From assembly GCA_019347805.1 (NCBI GenBank), contig JAHWKR010000009.1, forward strand, positions 1-64,000: 64,000 nt of DNA, in the 5' to 3' direction. The notes under the pieces were generated by a model, which saw only the letters and a list, made by a program, of their open reading frames with translations, ran no database searches and was not told the DNA's origin. The translations under genes were made by a program, and so were the position numbers. Below, one piece after another: positions 27,382-38,036 of the stretch. The first letter of the stretch is position 1. Each line of letters opens with the position of its first letter. The stretch is from Methanobacteriota archaeon (GTDB taxonomy: Archaea; Thermoplasmatota; E2; JACPAO01; JAHWKR01).

Positions 27382-28971
27382 CTACGCGTCCGCGGTCTTT
27401 CCATGCCCGCCACCGCCCGGACTGCGGATACGGAGACGCTCTTCCGGACGCAACGTCACCACACCTTTCGCGGGAAGAAGCGTCCACCCGTCACCGCGGT
27501 CGACGGCGTCCTCCCCGGGTGCACCGTCCGCGCCTCCGGCGAGTCCAGGTGGGCCCCGCGAGCGCCGCTCGCCAAGGAGCGACACGGTCGCGACACCCGA
27601 ACGTGGACCGATGATCCGCTCGACGCCCTCGCCACCGCGCTGCGTCCCGAGCCCGCCGCTCCCTTCCCGCAACCGCGTGGCATGGACGCGGAGCGGATAG
27701 GCACGCTCGAGCGCCTCGACCGGCGTGTTCTGCGTGTTCGTCATGTGCGTCTGGATCCCCGATTGTCCGTCGCGCCACGGCGTCGCCCCTTCACCACCCC
27801 CCATCGTCTCATAATAGGAATAGCGCGTCCCGTCCGCGTCGACGAGCCCGACCATGAGGTTGTTCATCGTCCCCTGCGACGACGCCGGCACGCGCTCCGG
27901 AACGAGTCGCCCCAAGGCACCAAGGACGACGTCGACGATGCGTTGGCTCGTCTCGACGTTGCCACCCGAGACCTGCGCCGGCCAGGCGGGGTCGACCACC
28001 GTGCCCTTCTTCGTCCTCAGGTCCAAGACCTCGAGCGCACCGGCGTTCGGAGGCGCGGTCGGGTCGCACACCACCATGAGGGCATAGAGCGCGGCCGAGC
28101 GTGTCACCGGAAGCGGCGCGTTGAGGTTCCCCACGACCTCGGGATCCGAGCCGGAAAGGTCGACCACCACGCGGTCGCCCTCACGCCGCACCCGGACCCG
28201 GATCGCGACCGGACGCTCGTCGACACCATCGGAATCGAGCACGTCCTCGTGCACCCCCTCCTCGCCCTCTGGGAGCACCTGCACCGCGCGCGCAAGACGG
28301 CGACGACCATACGCCACGACCTCCGCCAGGTCATCGTCCCAACGCTCCGGACCCAACCGCTCCCGCAGTTCCCACAAGCGCCGCTTGCCACGCTCGAGCG
28401 CCGACCATTGCGCCGCAAGGTCGCCACGACGCTCCTCCGGGGTGCGCGAGTTCGCGAAGAAGATCTCCTGCGCCGCCGCGACCGGCCGACCCCCTTCCCA
28501 GAACAGGACGCCGGGGATCGTCACCCCCTCCGCCAACGCGTCGCCCCGACCCGGTGCGAGCGAACCTGGTTCGCGGCCGCCGACATCGGCATGGTGCGCC
28601 CGGTCCGCGACGAAACCGACAAGACGCGTACCCGCGTCATCCGAAAAGACCGGCGCGATGAGCGTCAGGTCCGGCAGATGCGTGCCGCCCTTGTACGGGT
28701 CGTTCAACGCGAAGACGTCGCCGGGTCGCCACGCCTCGGCCGGACGGCTGTCGAGGGCCGCCGCCATCGAGGCCGGCATGGCGCCGAGATGCACGGGAAT
28801 GTGCGCCGCATGCGCCACCATGCGCCCGGTGGCGTCGAACGCCGCACAGGAAAAATCGCGCCGCTCCTTGATGTTCGGCGAGAAGGCACTGCGTGCGAGT
28901 GCTTCCCCCATCTCCTCGCACGCCGATTCGACGCCACGCCGCACCACCTCCGTCCGCACCGGGTCCGTCAT
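27382..28971 (-). CDS. hyuB: Hydantoinase B/oxoprolinase family protein
   Basis: MTDPVRTEVVRRGVESACEEMGEALARSAFSPNIKERRDFSCAAFD...GDVFALNDPYKGGTHLPDLTL. Confidence 0.9.
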   Translation of the reverse strand: MTDPVRTEVVRRGVESACEEMGEALARSAFSPNIKERRDFSCAAFDATGRMVAHAAHIPVHLGAMPASMAAALDSRPAEAWRPGDVFALNDPYKGGTHLPDLTLIAPVFSDDAGTRLVGFVADRAHHADVGGREPGSLAPGRGDALAEGVTIPGVLFWEGGRPVAAAQEIFFANSRTPEERRGDLAAQWSALERGKRRLWELRERLGPERWDDDLAEVVAYGRRRLARAVQVLPEGEEGVHEDVLDSDGVDERPVAIRVRVRREGDRVVVDLSGSDPEVVGNLNAPLPVTRSAALYALMVVCDPTAPPNAGALEVLDLRTKKGTVVDPAWPAQVSGGNVETSQRIVDVVLGALGRLVPERVPASSQGTMNNLMVGLVDADGTRYSYYETMGGGEGATPWRDGQSGIQTHMTNTQNTPVEALERAYPLRVHATRLREGSGGLGTQRGGEGVERIIGPRSGVATVSLLGERRSRGPPGLAGGADGAPGEDAVDRGDGWTLLPAKGVVTLRPEERLRIRSPGGGGHGKTADA

Positions 28972-29567
28972 TCCGACCCCATCCAGACCGGCGATGACGG
29001 ACGACTGTCCCCCGGCCGCTCGTCCTCCTCCGACTCCCATGACATCTCCTTCAACGTCACCTCGAGCGCCGAGCGGAACGCCTGCTTCGTGCCGTCGTCG
29101 AAACAGACGAAACGCACACACTCGATCTCCGGAAGCTCCTTCAAAGCAGACACAACGGCCCGCGTCGCGACCCGCGCCGCACGCTCAACGGGATAACCGA
29201 ACGCGCCGGTCGAGATGGCCGGCAACGCCACCGTACCCGCGCCCACCTCAGCGGCGCAGCGCAGCGCGTTGCGATGACAGGCCGTGAGCAATTCATCCTC
29301 TTTGGCCGTACCGTCTTTCCAGACCGGCCCGACCGTGTGGACGACATGACGCGCGGGGAGACCATGCCCGGCGGTCACGACCGCCTCACCCGTCGCGCAA
29401 CCCGAGTAACGCCGATCCAGTTCTTCCTGCAGTGTCGGTCCGGCGGCCCGATGGATCGCCCCGTCGACCCCGCCGCCCGCCTTGAGACGCTCGTTGGCCG
29501 CGTTCACGACGACATCGACCTCCTCTTCCGTGATGTCGCCCTTCGTCACTTCGATGCGCGGATGCAT
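28968..29567 (-). CDS. Macrodomain (ADP-ribose-binding) protein
   Basis: IEVTKGDITEEEVDVVVNAANERLKAGGGVDGAIHRAAG...VALPAISTGAFGYP. Confidence 0.93.
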   Translation of the reverse strand: MHPRIEVTKGDITEEEVDVVVNAANERLKAGGGVDGAIHRAAGPTLQEELDRRYSGCATGEAVVTAGHGLPARHVVHTVGPVWKDGTAKEDELLTACHRNALRCAAEVGAGTVALPAISTGAFGYPVERAARVATRAVVSALKELPEIECVRFVCFDDGTKQAFRSALEVTLKEMSWESEEDERPGDSRPSSPVWMGSE

Positions 29568-29604
29568 GATCCTCCGTCCAGGAACCGGAAGTCTTTCCGG
29601 GTCA

Positions 29605-31740
29605 TCAGTCCTCCGGCCCTCCAGTCGTACGGGTCAGCCGAAGCGAGCCATCTGCCCGCTCGGCATGGACCCGCCAATGCGGCGGGACATAGGTGGTCGC
29701 CGTCGGGTCCGGCACGACAAGCGGCCCCTCGACCGCCTGGCCCGGCGCCAGGTCTGTGCGCCACACGACTCGTGCGCGGCTCCGCTCCGGCCCGGCGCGG
29801 CCACGCACCAGGAGGTCGACCTCGTGCGCAAGCCCCTCGGGCCGCGGTGCCCCGGCACGCGACCCCGCGCCCCAACCGGGGTCCGGTGATGATTCCACAC
29901 GCTCCAACAAGAGCCGCACCGCCTCCAACGGCCGGTCATCATGCACATGTCCGAAGGAGCGCAGATGCGCCGCACGGAACGCCGCACGCACCTCCGCCTC
30001 CGCCGCATCGCCCTCGACCGGCACCTCCAACTCGTGTGACTGTCCGGCATAACGCATCGCGACACGCCCCACCAAGACCGCCCCCTCGTGCTCCAATCCC
30101 GAAGCCAGCGCCGACCAGTCGGCCGCGAACGGATGCGACGTGTCCCCTTTCGTGAGTGTCAAGGCGAGACCGCGTGCCCTTCGTTCCACGACCGGCGCCG
30201 TCGCCATTCCGCGCGCCGACCAGGTACCGGCGTCCCACGGCACGAGCACCTCGGCCGCCCCGAGCGCATCGGCGAGTTCCGCGGCAAGGAGCGGCCCTGC
30301 CCCACCGAACGCGACGACCGTCGCCCCACGCGGGTCGTGCCCCCGATGCGTCGTGACGACACGCACGCCGCCCGCCATCGCCTCGGTCACGACACGCACC
30401 GCGCCCAGGACCACCTCCTCGACCGGGAGACGCAGACGACCGGCAAGACGCTCGACGACACGCCACGCCGCATCCCGGTCCGGACGGGTCCGTTCACCGA
30501 AGACGAGCCCGGGCGGGATCCGACCAGCAAGGAGGAGAGCATCGGTCAACGTCGGTTCTTCACCACCGCGACCATAACAAGCAGGACCCGGGACGGCACC
30601 TTGGCTCTCCGGTCCGACCTGGAGATGACCTCCCGCGTCACGCCACAGACGGCTGCCGCCCCCCGCACCCAGCGTGTGGATCCCCACCGCCGGGAAGCGG
30701 CACGCGAAACCGCCGACACGGCTCTCGGTGCCGATGCGCGGCGCGCCGTCGACGATATACGCGACATCGGTGGAGGTACCACCGACATCGAACGACACGA
30801 CCTCGGCGACCTTGCGGGCCTTCGCCTGACCCGCCGCCGCGCGCACACCCCCCGCCGGGCCCGACAAAAGCAGGCTCGCCGGCAGCCGGGCGGCGTCCGC
30901 AGCCCGCCGCAACGCACCGGCCGAATCCATCACCCTTGCCGGGCGCGCACCGCCCCACGCGGAGAGCGCCTTGGTCATCGCCGCATCGAGCCGCTCGAGG
31001 TAGGGCCCCATGAGCGGCATGAGATAGGCGTTCGCCACCGTGGTCTCGAACCGCTCCACCTCGCGCATCTCGGGCCAGACCTCGTGGCTGGTCACGACCG
31101 GCACCCCCGGAAGCGCATCGCGAAGATGGTCCCGCACGCGTCGTTCGTCGTCCGGCCACAGGTCGGCGTGCAGCAGTCCGACGGCGATCGCCTCCACTTC
31201 CCGCAGGACCTTGATGATGCCGTCGAGCGCCGACTCGACTTCCCCCTCCGACCAATCCTCCCCCGCGGGTCCACGACGCAGCGGCACACCGAAGCGCAAC
31301 GCCTTCGGGACGAGCGGTTCAGGGCGCGTGACGCTCAGGTCATAGAGGTCGGCACGGTCCTGGCGGCGGATGGCAAGCAGGTCCTCGAACCCCGCATTGG
31401 TGATGAACGCCGTCTTGGCGCCACGCCGTTCCAGGAGCGCGTTCGTCGCCACCGTCGAGCCGTGGTGGATGGCGACAGGGCCAAGACCGGAGAGATCGCG
31501 GGTGGAGACGCCGTCGACCTCCCCACGCGCCACATCGTCCTCGAACGCCTTGCGCACGGTCTTGAGTCCAGCGACGACGCCCAGTTCCTCGGACCTCGGA
31601 CGGGTCGCGCTCTTCGCCGACCAGACCCGGCCGTCCTCGCGGTCGAAGAGGATCGTGTCGGTGAACGTGCCGCCGACATCGGAGGCGACGACGAACCGGT
31701 CCGGGGAGGCCACGGGCGCCTGCAGCCGGGGACGGGGCAT
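29605..31740 (-). CDS. hyuA: Hydantoinase A/oxoprolinase family protein
   Basis: VASDVGGTFTDTILFD...IHHGSTVATNALLERRGAKTAFITNAGFEDLL...SFDVGGTSTDVAYI. Confidence 0.92.
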   Translation of the reverse strand: MPRPRLQAPVASPDRFVVASDVGGTFTDTILFDREDGRVWSAKSATRPRSEELGVVAGLKTVRKAFEDDVARGEVDGVSTRDLSGLGPVAIHHGSTVATNALLERRGAKTAFITNAGFEDLLAIRRQDRADLYDLSVTRPEPLVPKALRFGVPLRRGPAGEDWSEGEVESALDGIIKVLREVEAIAVGLLHADLWPDDERRVRDHLRDALPGVPVVTSHEVWPEMREVERFETTVANAYLMPLMGPYLERLDAAMTKALSAWGGARPARVMDSAGALRRAADAARLPASLLLSGPAGGVRAAAGQAKARKVAEVVSFDVGGTSTDVAYIVDGAPRIGTESRVGGFACRFPAVGIHTLGAGGGSRLWRDAGGHLQVGPESQGAVPGPACYGRGGEEPTLTDALLLAGRIPPGLVFGERTRPDRDAAWRVVERLAGRLRLPVEEVVLGAVRVVTEAMAGGVRVVTTHRGHDPRGATVVAFGGAGPLLAAELADALGAAEVLVPWDAGTWSARGMATAPVVERRARGLALTLTKGDTSHPFAADWSALASGLEHEGAVLVGRVAMRYAGQSHELEVPVEGDAAEAEVRAAFRAAHLRSFGHVHDDRPLEAVRLLLERVESSPDPGWGAGSRAGAPRPEGLAHEVDLLVRGRAGPERSRARVVWRTDLAPGQAVEGPLVVPDPTATTYVPPHWRVHAERADGSLRLTRTTGGPED

Positions 31741-31800
31741 GACGCTTTCGGCTGGAACACGGACGGCAAAGCCTTTGCCGCACCCCCCGGTGGACCGGCC

Positions 31801-32847
31801 GTGGACCGCTCCCGTGCGTCGCTCGTCCGCGCGCTCCTCCGCTGGTACGACGCCGAGCGGCGCGACCTGCCGTGGCGCGGCATCGACGACCCGTACGCCG
31901 TCTGGGTCTCCGAGGTCATGCTGCAACAGACCCGGGTCGAGACCGCCACCCCCTACTTCCTCGCCTGGATGGAACACTTCCCCGACCTCGAAACGCTCGC
32001 CGCGTCCGACCGCGACGCCGTCCTCCGCAGTTGGCAGGGCCTCGGCTACTATTCCCGCGCGCGCAACCTCCACGAGGCGGCCCGTGTCGTCGTCGCGCAG
32101 CATGGGGGCCGGATGCCGACGACGCGCGACGGACTCATGCGCCTGCCGGGGATCGGCGCCTACACGGCCGGCGCCATCGCCTCCATCGCCTTCGGCGAGG
32201 CGGTCCCCGCCGTCGACGGCAACGTGCTGCGTGTCCTGGCGCGTCTCACCGGGAACGATGTCGACATCACCACGCCGAACGGCCGGAAGGTGCTGACAGA
32301 AGCGGCGACGGGGTTCGTGCCCCGCGACCGCCCGGGGGACTGGAACCAGGCGCTCATGGAACTCGGGGCGACCCTCTGCACGCCGCGTTCGCCCGATTGT
32401 GACCGCTGTCCAGTCCGGGCCGATTGTGTCGCCCATCGCACCGGTCGCACCTTGACACTCCCCGCCCGTTCGGCGAAGCCCGCACCGCGCGAGGTCCGCA
32501 TGCGTCTCGCCTGGGTGGAGTGCGATGACGCGGTGCTGCTCACGCGCGCCCCCGAAAACGGTCTCCTTGGCGGATTGTGGGGCCTTCCAGGAGGTCCCGA
32601 CGACCGGCCCCTCGGCCGCATGGTGCGTGAACAGACAGGCGTCCGGGTCCGACAAGGCCGCCTGTTGGGGGAGACCGAGCACCGGTTCACGCACCGCCTC
32701 TGGCGCATCGAGGTGCGAAGATGCCGTGTCACCGGACAGGACGACGGCGCCGCGGACGGGACCGCCTGGGTCCCCAAGGCGCGCCTCCACGAGCAGGCCA
32801 TCGCCACCGCACATCGGAAAGCGCTGGCCTGCGCTCTCAGCGGTTGA
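31801..32847 (+). CDS. mutY: A/G-specific adenine glycosylase
   Basis: LPWRGIDDPYAVWVSEVMLQQTRVETATPYF...LPGIGAYTAGAIASIAF...CTPRSPDCDRCPVRADC 4Fe-4S motif. Confidence 0.93.
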   Translation: MDRSRASLVRALLRWYDAERRDLPWRGIDDPYAVWVSEVMLQQTRVETATPYFLAWMEHFPDLETLAASDRDAVLRSWQGLGYYSRARNLHEAARVVVAQHGGRMPTTRDGLMRLPGIGAYTAGAIASIAFGEAVPAVDGNVLRVLARLTGNDVDITTPNGRKVLTEAATGFVPRDRPGDWNQALMELGATLCTPRSPDCDRCPVRADCVAHRTGRTLTLPARSAKPAPREVRMRLAWVECDDAVLLTRAPENGLLGGLWGLPGGPDDRPLGRMVREQTGVRVRQGRLLGETEHRFTHRLWRIEVRRCRVTGQDDGAADGTAWVPKARLHEQAIATAHRKALACALSG

Positions 32848-32889
32848 CATGGACAAAGACTTAAGAGGACCAGCGGGGACTTCCACAGC

Positions 32890-33801
32890 GTGGCTGGTCG
32901 GCCTGCAGCGCCTCCTCTCCTGTTCCTCTTCGCCCTCATCCTCGTGAGCGTCAGCCTCGCCGGCTGCGGCGGCGATGACGAAGAGGTGGTGCTGCGCGAC
33001 GGACCCATCGGCGACGACGACGAAACGTTCAGCGTGCCCAAGGGGACCGAGCGCCTCAAGATCGTCTTCTCGACCAGACCCGAGACGGTCGATTGTGCAA
33101 AGGATCCGTTCGCGTGCACAGCGGGCATGCAGGACTGGGGCCAGGACCCGCCCGAAGGCAAGGTCAGGTTCGGAGCTCTCAACATCGGCGCCCTGCAGCG
33201 CGGCGACCTGGATGGGATGGTGGAATCGACACTCACCTACAACAAAGAGGCGACCCACACCCTCTCCGACCCTCCCTCAGGCACCTGGCTGATCGAAGCC
33301 GACATGGAGGAAGACGGCCAAAGCTACGATGGGCCGGCCACCGCCAAGGTCACCACCACCGGCGCCCCAGGGGCCGGCTTCGTCTTCGGCAACGCCATCT
33401 TCGACATCCTCGGCCTCGTCGTCGCAATCGCCGGTTTCGTCGGTGCCTACCTCATCTATCGTCGCCGCTCCCGCTTCATGTCGACCCAGTTGCACCGCAT
33501 CGACGACACGTTCGAACGCTTCGGTGACGACCTCAACGAATGTCGGACCAACCTCATCGAACTCAAGAAGGAACTCAATCAGATGCTCATGAGGCGCAAG
33601 ATCGAGGAGCCCCAATACCTCATCCTCGAGAAACGCATCGAACAGTACCTCCACGACATCAACACCCCCGGCAACCGGCATTTCCCCGTTTCTCGGGCGC
33701 CCGAACCCGAGACGGTCTCGGTCCTGGAATCCGAAGAGGACGTCTTCCCGGCCGACCCTGCCCTCGAACACCTGCGGCGAGGCCGCATGACCGACGACTG
33801 A
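32890..33801 (+). CDS. Membrane-anchored lipoprotein-like hypothetical protein
   Basis: Lipobox VSLAGC, internal TM (IFDILGLVVAIAGFVGAYLIY), charged C-terminus. Confidence 0.5.
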   Translation: MAGRPAAPPLLFLFALILVSVSLAGCGGDDEEVVLRDGPIGDDDETFSVPKGTERLKIVFSTRPETVDCAKDPFACTAGMQDWGQDPPEGKVRFGALNIGALQRGDLDGMVESTLTYNKEATHTLSDPPSGTWLIEADMEEDGQSYDGPATAKVTTTGAPGAGFVFGNAIFDILGLVVAIAGFVGAYLIYRRRSRFMSTQLHRIDDTFERFGDDLNECRTNLIELKKELNQMLMRRKIEEPQYLILEKRIEQYLHDINTPGNRHFPVSRAPEPETVSVLESEEDVFPADPALEHLRRGRMTDD

Positions 33802-33889
33802 CGGGTCCACCACCCGCCCACCCGACGGTGTGACCGGCCGGGAACCTCCCGCATCTTCTTATGACCCCCTTGCCTGCCGGAGCGTGCGG

Positions 33890-34249
33890 ATGGCCGGCGA
33901 CACGCAACTCCGGACACGCGTCGTCCGGTACCTGAAAGACCAGGACGGCGAGGAGTGCACGATCGAGGAGATCTCGGAAGGCACTGGTCTCACCGAGGAA
34001 GAGATCCGTCGCGGCATCGATCACAACCTCTTTGTCGACAGCCTCCGGCCCAACCTCTATTATGGCGTCATCCAACGCATCGATGTCGGCGACCGCAGCC
34101 GTTTCCGCTTCAACCGTGCCCAATACGTACAGAACCGCTCACGGTGGATCGATTCGCGCGGACGTGAACGACGCGACGGAGGAGGCGGTGGACTGACCAT
34201 CCCGAGGCCCCGACTCCCGCGCTGGTTCAAACGCAAAGGCGGAGACTGA
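33890..34249 (+). CDS. Small winged-helix-like basic protein
   Basis: TRVVRYLKDQDGEECTIEEISEGTGLTEEEIRRGIDHNLFV; basic tail. Confidence 0.5.
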   Translation: MAGDTQLRTRVVRYLKDQDGEECTIEEISEGTGLTEEEIRRGIDHNLFVDSLRPNLYYGVIQRIDVGDRSRFRFNRAQYVQNRSRWIDSRGRERRDGGGGGLTIPRPRLPRWFKRKGGD

Positions 34250-34258
34250 GGCACGCCG

Positions 34259-35482
34259 ATGCGGGTCGTCATCGTCGGGGCCGGGGCTTTGGGCACCGCG
34301 GCCGCCTATCACGGTCAGAAAGCCGGACACGAGGTCACGCTCCTGGATGCCGGGGGCGTCGCGGGAGAGACCACCGGATACGCCGCCGGGATCCTCTCCA
34401 CCGGCATCGTGCACGACCATGACCGCCGTCTCGTCCGGCTGACGATGGAAGGGCTCGAGCGCCTGGAAGAGGCACACCCTCGGGCAGGGGCCGACACCGG
34501 ACCCCTTCTCCGGCGACCGGGCAGCCATCTGGTCGCGCGTGACGGTCCGGAAGGGCGGATCATCCCGCTCATCGCCGACGGGTGCGCCGCGCTCGGTGTC
34601 GAACACGAGATCCTCAGCGGATCCGAATGGGCGGACGGGATGGCACGCCGAGGTGTCGAGGCGGCCGCCCACGACGTCGGCCTCGTCTTGTCATTGCCCC
34701 AGGACGCATGGAGCCTCAGCACGGACGCCACAGACCTCATGGCGCGCGCAGCGAAGGCGGAAGGGATCCGCATCCGCACCATGACGCGCGTCGACCGCCT
34801 GCTCCTCGACACCGACAGTTCGGGGCCGTCACCCGTGGTGCGGATCGGTGGCGTGCTCCTTGCCGACGGCACACGCATCGAAGCCGACCGGGTCATCGTG
34901 GCCATGGGCGCCTGGACGCGCACGTTCCTGGCCGCGCACGGCCTGCGTCTTCCCGCACAATGCTTCCGCACCCACGCGGCCATCCTCGAGACGCCGCATG
35001 CCGAAGCGATGCCGATCGTCCATGACGATCCCAACGGTTACTACCTGCGCCCGGAAGGGCCAAGACATCTCCTCGTGGGAAACGGGACCCGCACGGAACC
35101 CATCCCGTCGGACGGCTTCACCCATGATGCGGAACCGTCGTTCCTCGACTCGATCGCGCTCGTCGTCCCCCGGCGCTTCCCGGGGCTCGCGACGGCCGGG
35201 CTCGGCCGTGCCTGGAAAGGCCTGTTGACCGGTACCCCGGACCGTGCCCCGCTCATGGGTCCCCATCCCGACGCCGAAGGTCTGCACATCCTCACCGGCG
35301 GCAACGGCTACGGCTTCATGCGTTCTTTCGCGCTCGGCGCATGCGCCGCGGCCTTCCTCGACGATGGCGACGCGCCGGATGGGCTCCCGCCGGACATCCT
35401 CGGTCGTCTGTCTGTCGCACGCTTCTGGCCCGAGCCACCGGAATCGTTCCCCGTGCGGGAAGGCTTCACGCTCGAACCCTGA
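34259..35482 (+). CDS. FAD-dependent oxidoreductase (D-amino-acid oxidase family)
   Basis: MRVVIVGAGALGTAAAYHGQKAGHEVTLLDAG; C-terminal TGGNGYGFMRSFALG. Confidence 0.85.
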   Translation: MRVVIVGAGALGTAAAYHGQKAGHEVTLLDAGGVAGETTGYAAGILSTGIVHDHDRRLVRLTMEGLERLEEAHPRAGADTGPLLRRPGSHLVARDGPEGRIIPLIADGCAALGVEHEILSGSEWADGMARRGVEAAAHDVGLVLSLPQDAWSLSTDATDLMARAAKAEGIRIRTMTRVDRLLLDTDSSGPSPVVRIGGVLLADGTRIEADRVIVAMGAWTRTFLAAHGLRLPAQCFRTHAAILETPHAEAMPIVHDDPNGYYLRPEGPRHLLVGNGTRTEPIPSDGFTHDAEPSFLDSIALVVPRRFPGLATAGLGRAWKGLLTGTPDRAPLMGPHPDAEGLHILTGGNGYGFMRSFALGACAAAFLDDGDAPDGLPPDILGRLSVARFWPEPPESFPVREGFTLEP

Positions 35483-35568
35483 GGGGAATACGGGTGGACA
35501 TCTCTCGGACCGGTAGAGAACGGCCTTTAGGAGCGCATCGGCGAGCACTCTGCGGGGCGGTATCGAAC

Positions 35569-36381
35569 ATGTCCACGACGCGCAGACTCGAGACCGAACG
35601 GGAACGAATGGTCGGGCTCATCCGCCAACGGGGCGTACAGGAGACGCACATCCTCGACGCCTTCCGCGCCGTGCCGCGACACGCGTTCGTCGGCTCCGAC
35701 CTGGAAGAGTTCGCCTACGAGGACGCACCGCTCCCCATCGGCTCCGGGCAGACCGTCTCGCAGCCCTACATGGTCGCGCTCATGGTCCAGGACGCCTGTG
35801 TGCGGCCAGGCGAGAAGGTGCTCGAGGTCGGCACCGGTTCGGGCTATGCGGCCGCCGTCTATGCCGAGATCGCCCGCGACGTCTACACCATCGAACGCTA
35901 CGCCGACCTCGCCGACACGGCCCGCACCCTCCTCGACCGCCTTGGCTACGACAACATCCATGTCCGACACGGCGACGGGACGACGGGCTGGCGCGACGAA
36001 GCGCCGTTCGATGCCATCATCGTCGCGGCCGGCGGCCCGCAGGTGCCCGAGTCGTTGAAGCGCCAATTGCAGATCGGCGGCCGTCTTGTCGTCCCGGTCG
36101 GCGAGACGCCACGCGACCAGGTCATCGTCCGCGTCACCCGCCTCGGTGAAGAGGAATGGCGACGTGAAGAACTGGGGGCGGTACGCTTCGTCCCGCTCGT
36201 CGGCGAGGAAGGTTGGCGCGAGGAGGCGTCGACGCGGCCCGAGGCGAAAGCCAAGGCGCCGATGTTGACCGAGGGGGACGAGACAGGGAGCGACCGGGAT
36301 GCCCGAGACCGATCCGTTCGGGGTCTGACCCGCCCGTCTCCCATCGAACTGATGCCGACAGCGCGCCCCGTGAGCCGGTGA
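35569..36381 (+). CDS. pcm: Protein-L-isoaspartate O-methyltransferase
   Basis: VPRHAFVGSDLEEFAYEDAPLPIGSGQTVSQPYMVALM...VLEVGTGSGYAAAVYAEI. Confidence 0.93.
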   Translation: MSTTRRLETERERMVGLIRQRGVQETHILDAFRAVPRHAFVGSDLEEFAYEDAPLPIGSGQTVSQPYMVALMVQDACVRPGEKVLEVGTGSGYAAAVYAEIARDVYTIERYADLADTARTLLDRLGYDNIHVRHGDGTTGWRDEAPFDAIIVAAGGPQVPESLKRQLQIGGRLVVPVGETPRDQVIVRVTRLGEEEWRREELGAVRFVPLVGEEGWREEASTRPEAKAKAPMLTEGDETGSDRDARDRSVRGLTRPSPIELMPTARPVSR

Positions 36382-36384
36382 GCG

Positions 36385-37122
36385 CTACCCTTCCGCGACG
36401 CCGAGCGTGAACGGACGCACCGAATAGTAGAACCCGGTGATGGCAAGGAAGACCAACGCGTAGAGGATCGCGATGACACCCGAGCCGCCGTCCCCCGGGA
36501 TGACCCCCACTTTGGCCGCCTCGTCCGCCGCCCGGCCCATGAGGCCCCAGGAGTGCCAGCTGACGGTCAGGTTGCGCAGACTGGCAAAAGGCAATCGGGA
36601 GAGCGCTGATTCAAGGACCGCATGGATGATGGCGATGCCGAGGGCGTAGCGGTGTAGACTCAGGATGAGTCCGTAGAGGACGCCGAGGGCGAAACCGCCG
36701 ACGAAGAGACCCGGCACCGCACTGAAGACGATGCCAGGTTGCCCAAGCGGTATAATGAGCGCCACGCCGCAGAGGACGGCGAGCGCACCGACCGCCGTGC
36801 CGGCCGCGGCGCCGCGGGCGATCCCGATCCACATCCGTTTGGCGGGGCGGGTCATGAAGTAGACCAGTGTGCCGTCCTCGAGCGGTTGTCGCAACACCGT
36901 CCCGCCCGCCACGATGGCGAGGAGCGCCACGAGGCCGGGGAACACGAACGTGGTGAGGACCACGGCCGCGACACGTGGCGCCTCGCGCGCCGGCACCGGT
37001 GATTCAGTGAGCGCGATGATGAGGATGAAGACCGTCGGGATGAGCGCCGCGGCGACGAGCACGATCCCTCGCGGCCCCTGTAGGGTGTCCCGAAGGGCCC
37101 ATTCGAAAGCGACGCGGCTCAT
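36385..37122 (-). CDS. ABC transporter permease
   Basis: Multi-TM protein overlapping the adjacent ABC ATPase gene. Confidence 0.72.
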   Translation of the reverse strand: MSRVAFEWALRDTLQGPRGIVLVAAALIPTVFILIIALTESPVPAREAPRVAAVVLTTFVFPGLVALLAIVAGGTVLRQPLEDGTLVYFMTRPAKRMWIGIARGAAAGTAVGALAVLCGVALIIPLGQPGIVFSAVPGLFVGGFALGVLYGLILSLHRYALGIAIIHAVLESALSRLPFASLRNLTVSWHSWGLMGRAADEAAKVGVIPGDGGSGVIAILYALVFLAITGFYYSVRPFTLGVAEG

Positions 37123-38036
37123 TCGCGACCCCTCCTCTCGACAAGGAGCCCGTAGACGCTCTCCAGGTCCTCGTCCAACGGCCCATAGGCATCGATGGGC
37201 AGCTTCGGCCCGAGCCGGGTAAGGTCACGGAAGAACGTGGTGCCGTGCCTGATGCGCACGACCAGTTGTCCGTCCCTCAGGTCGAGCCCTTCGACATCGT
37301 CATGTTGAAGGAGCGTCGCGGCGACCTTGCGGGGGTCCTTCGTGCGGATGCCGATACGGAGCGGCACCGACGCGAGCCGGGCGCGTACATCGCGCACCGA
37401 GCCATGGGCGACGATGCGGCCACGGAGCAGCATAAGGACATCACGTGTCACCGCCTCCACCTCGCCGAGCACATGGCTGGAGAAGACCACTTGCACACCC
37501 TCCTTCGCGACATCTTGGATCGACCGCGTCATCATGGCGCGCCCGGGTGGGTCGAGGCCGGTGAACGGTTCGTCCAAAAGGAGGAGACGGGGCTTGTGGA
37601 TGAGCGCCTGGGCGAGCTTGACGCGCTGCCGCATCCCTTGGCTGTAGCCGCGGATGGGCCGGTGCATCGCATGCGCGAGCCCGAGCCGTTTGAGGATGAG
37701 CGTCGCTTCGTGGCGCGACTCGTACTTGCCGAGGCCGCTCATGCGGGCGAGGTCGGCGACGAAGCGGTGGCCGGTCAGCCAACGGGCGGGCATGAGGGGT
37801 TCCGGGACGAGGCCGATGTGCTTGAGCACCTCGGGGTCGTCGTAGGGTTCGTCCCCGTCGATGAAGACCGCGCCCGTCTTCGGTCGGCGCAAGCCCGCAA
37901 GGAGAGACAGCAGGGTCGACTTGCCGGCCCCGTTCGGACCCAGGAGGCCGATGACAGGCGTCTCGATGCGCGCGCTTACGCCGTTGAGGGCGATGACGTC
38001 CCCATACCATGACGAGACATCCTCGATGGTGATCAT
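37119..38036 (-). CDS. ABC transporter ATP-binding protein
   Basis: GLLGPNGAGKSTLLSLLAG, YSQGMRQRVKLAQAL, LLLLDEPFTGLDP. Confidence 0.93.
   Translation of the reverse strand: MITIEDVSSWYGDVIALNGVSARIETPVIGLLGPNGAGKSTLLSLLAGLRRPKTGAVFIDGDEPYDDPEVLKHIGLVPEPLMPARWLTGHRFVADLARMSGLGKYESRHEATLILKRLGLAHAMHRPIRGYSQGMRQRVKLAQALIHKPRLLLLDEPFTGLDPPGRAMMTRSIQDVAKEGVQVVFSSHVLGEVEAVTRDVLMLLRGRIVAHGSVRDVRARLASVPLRIGIRTKDPRKVAATLLQHDDVEGLDLRDGQLVVRIRHGTTFFRDLTRLGPKLPIDAYGPLDEDLESVYGLLVERRGRE

Noticed and set aside
30088-31800. Plus-strand N-terminal extension of the mutY ORF
   Set aside because: Antisense to hyuA with Arg/His/Pro-rich composition; MutY homology begins at GTG 31801.
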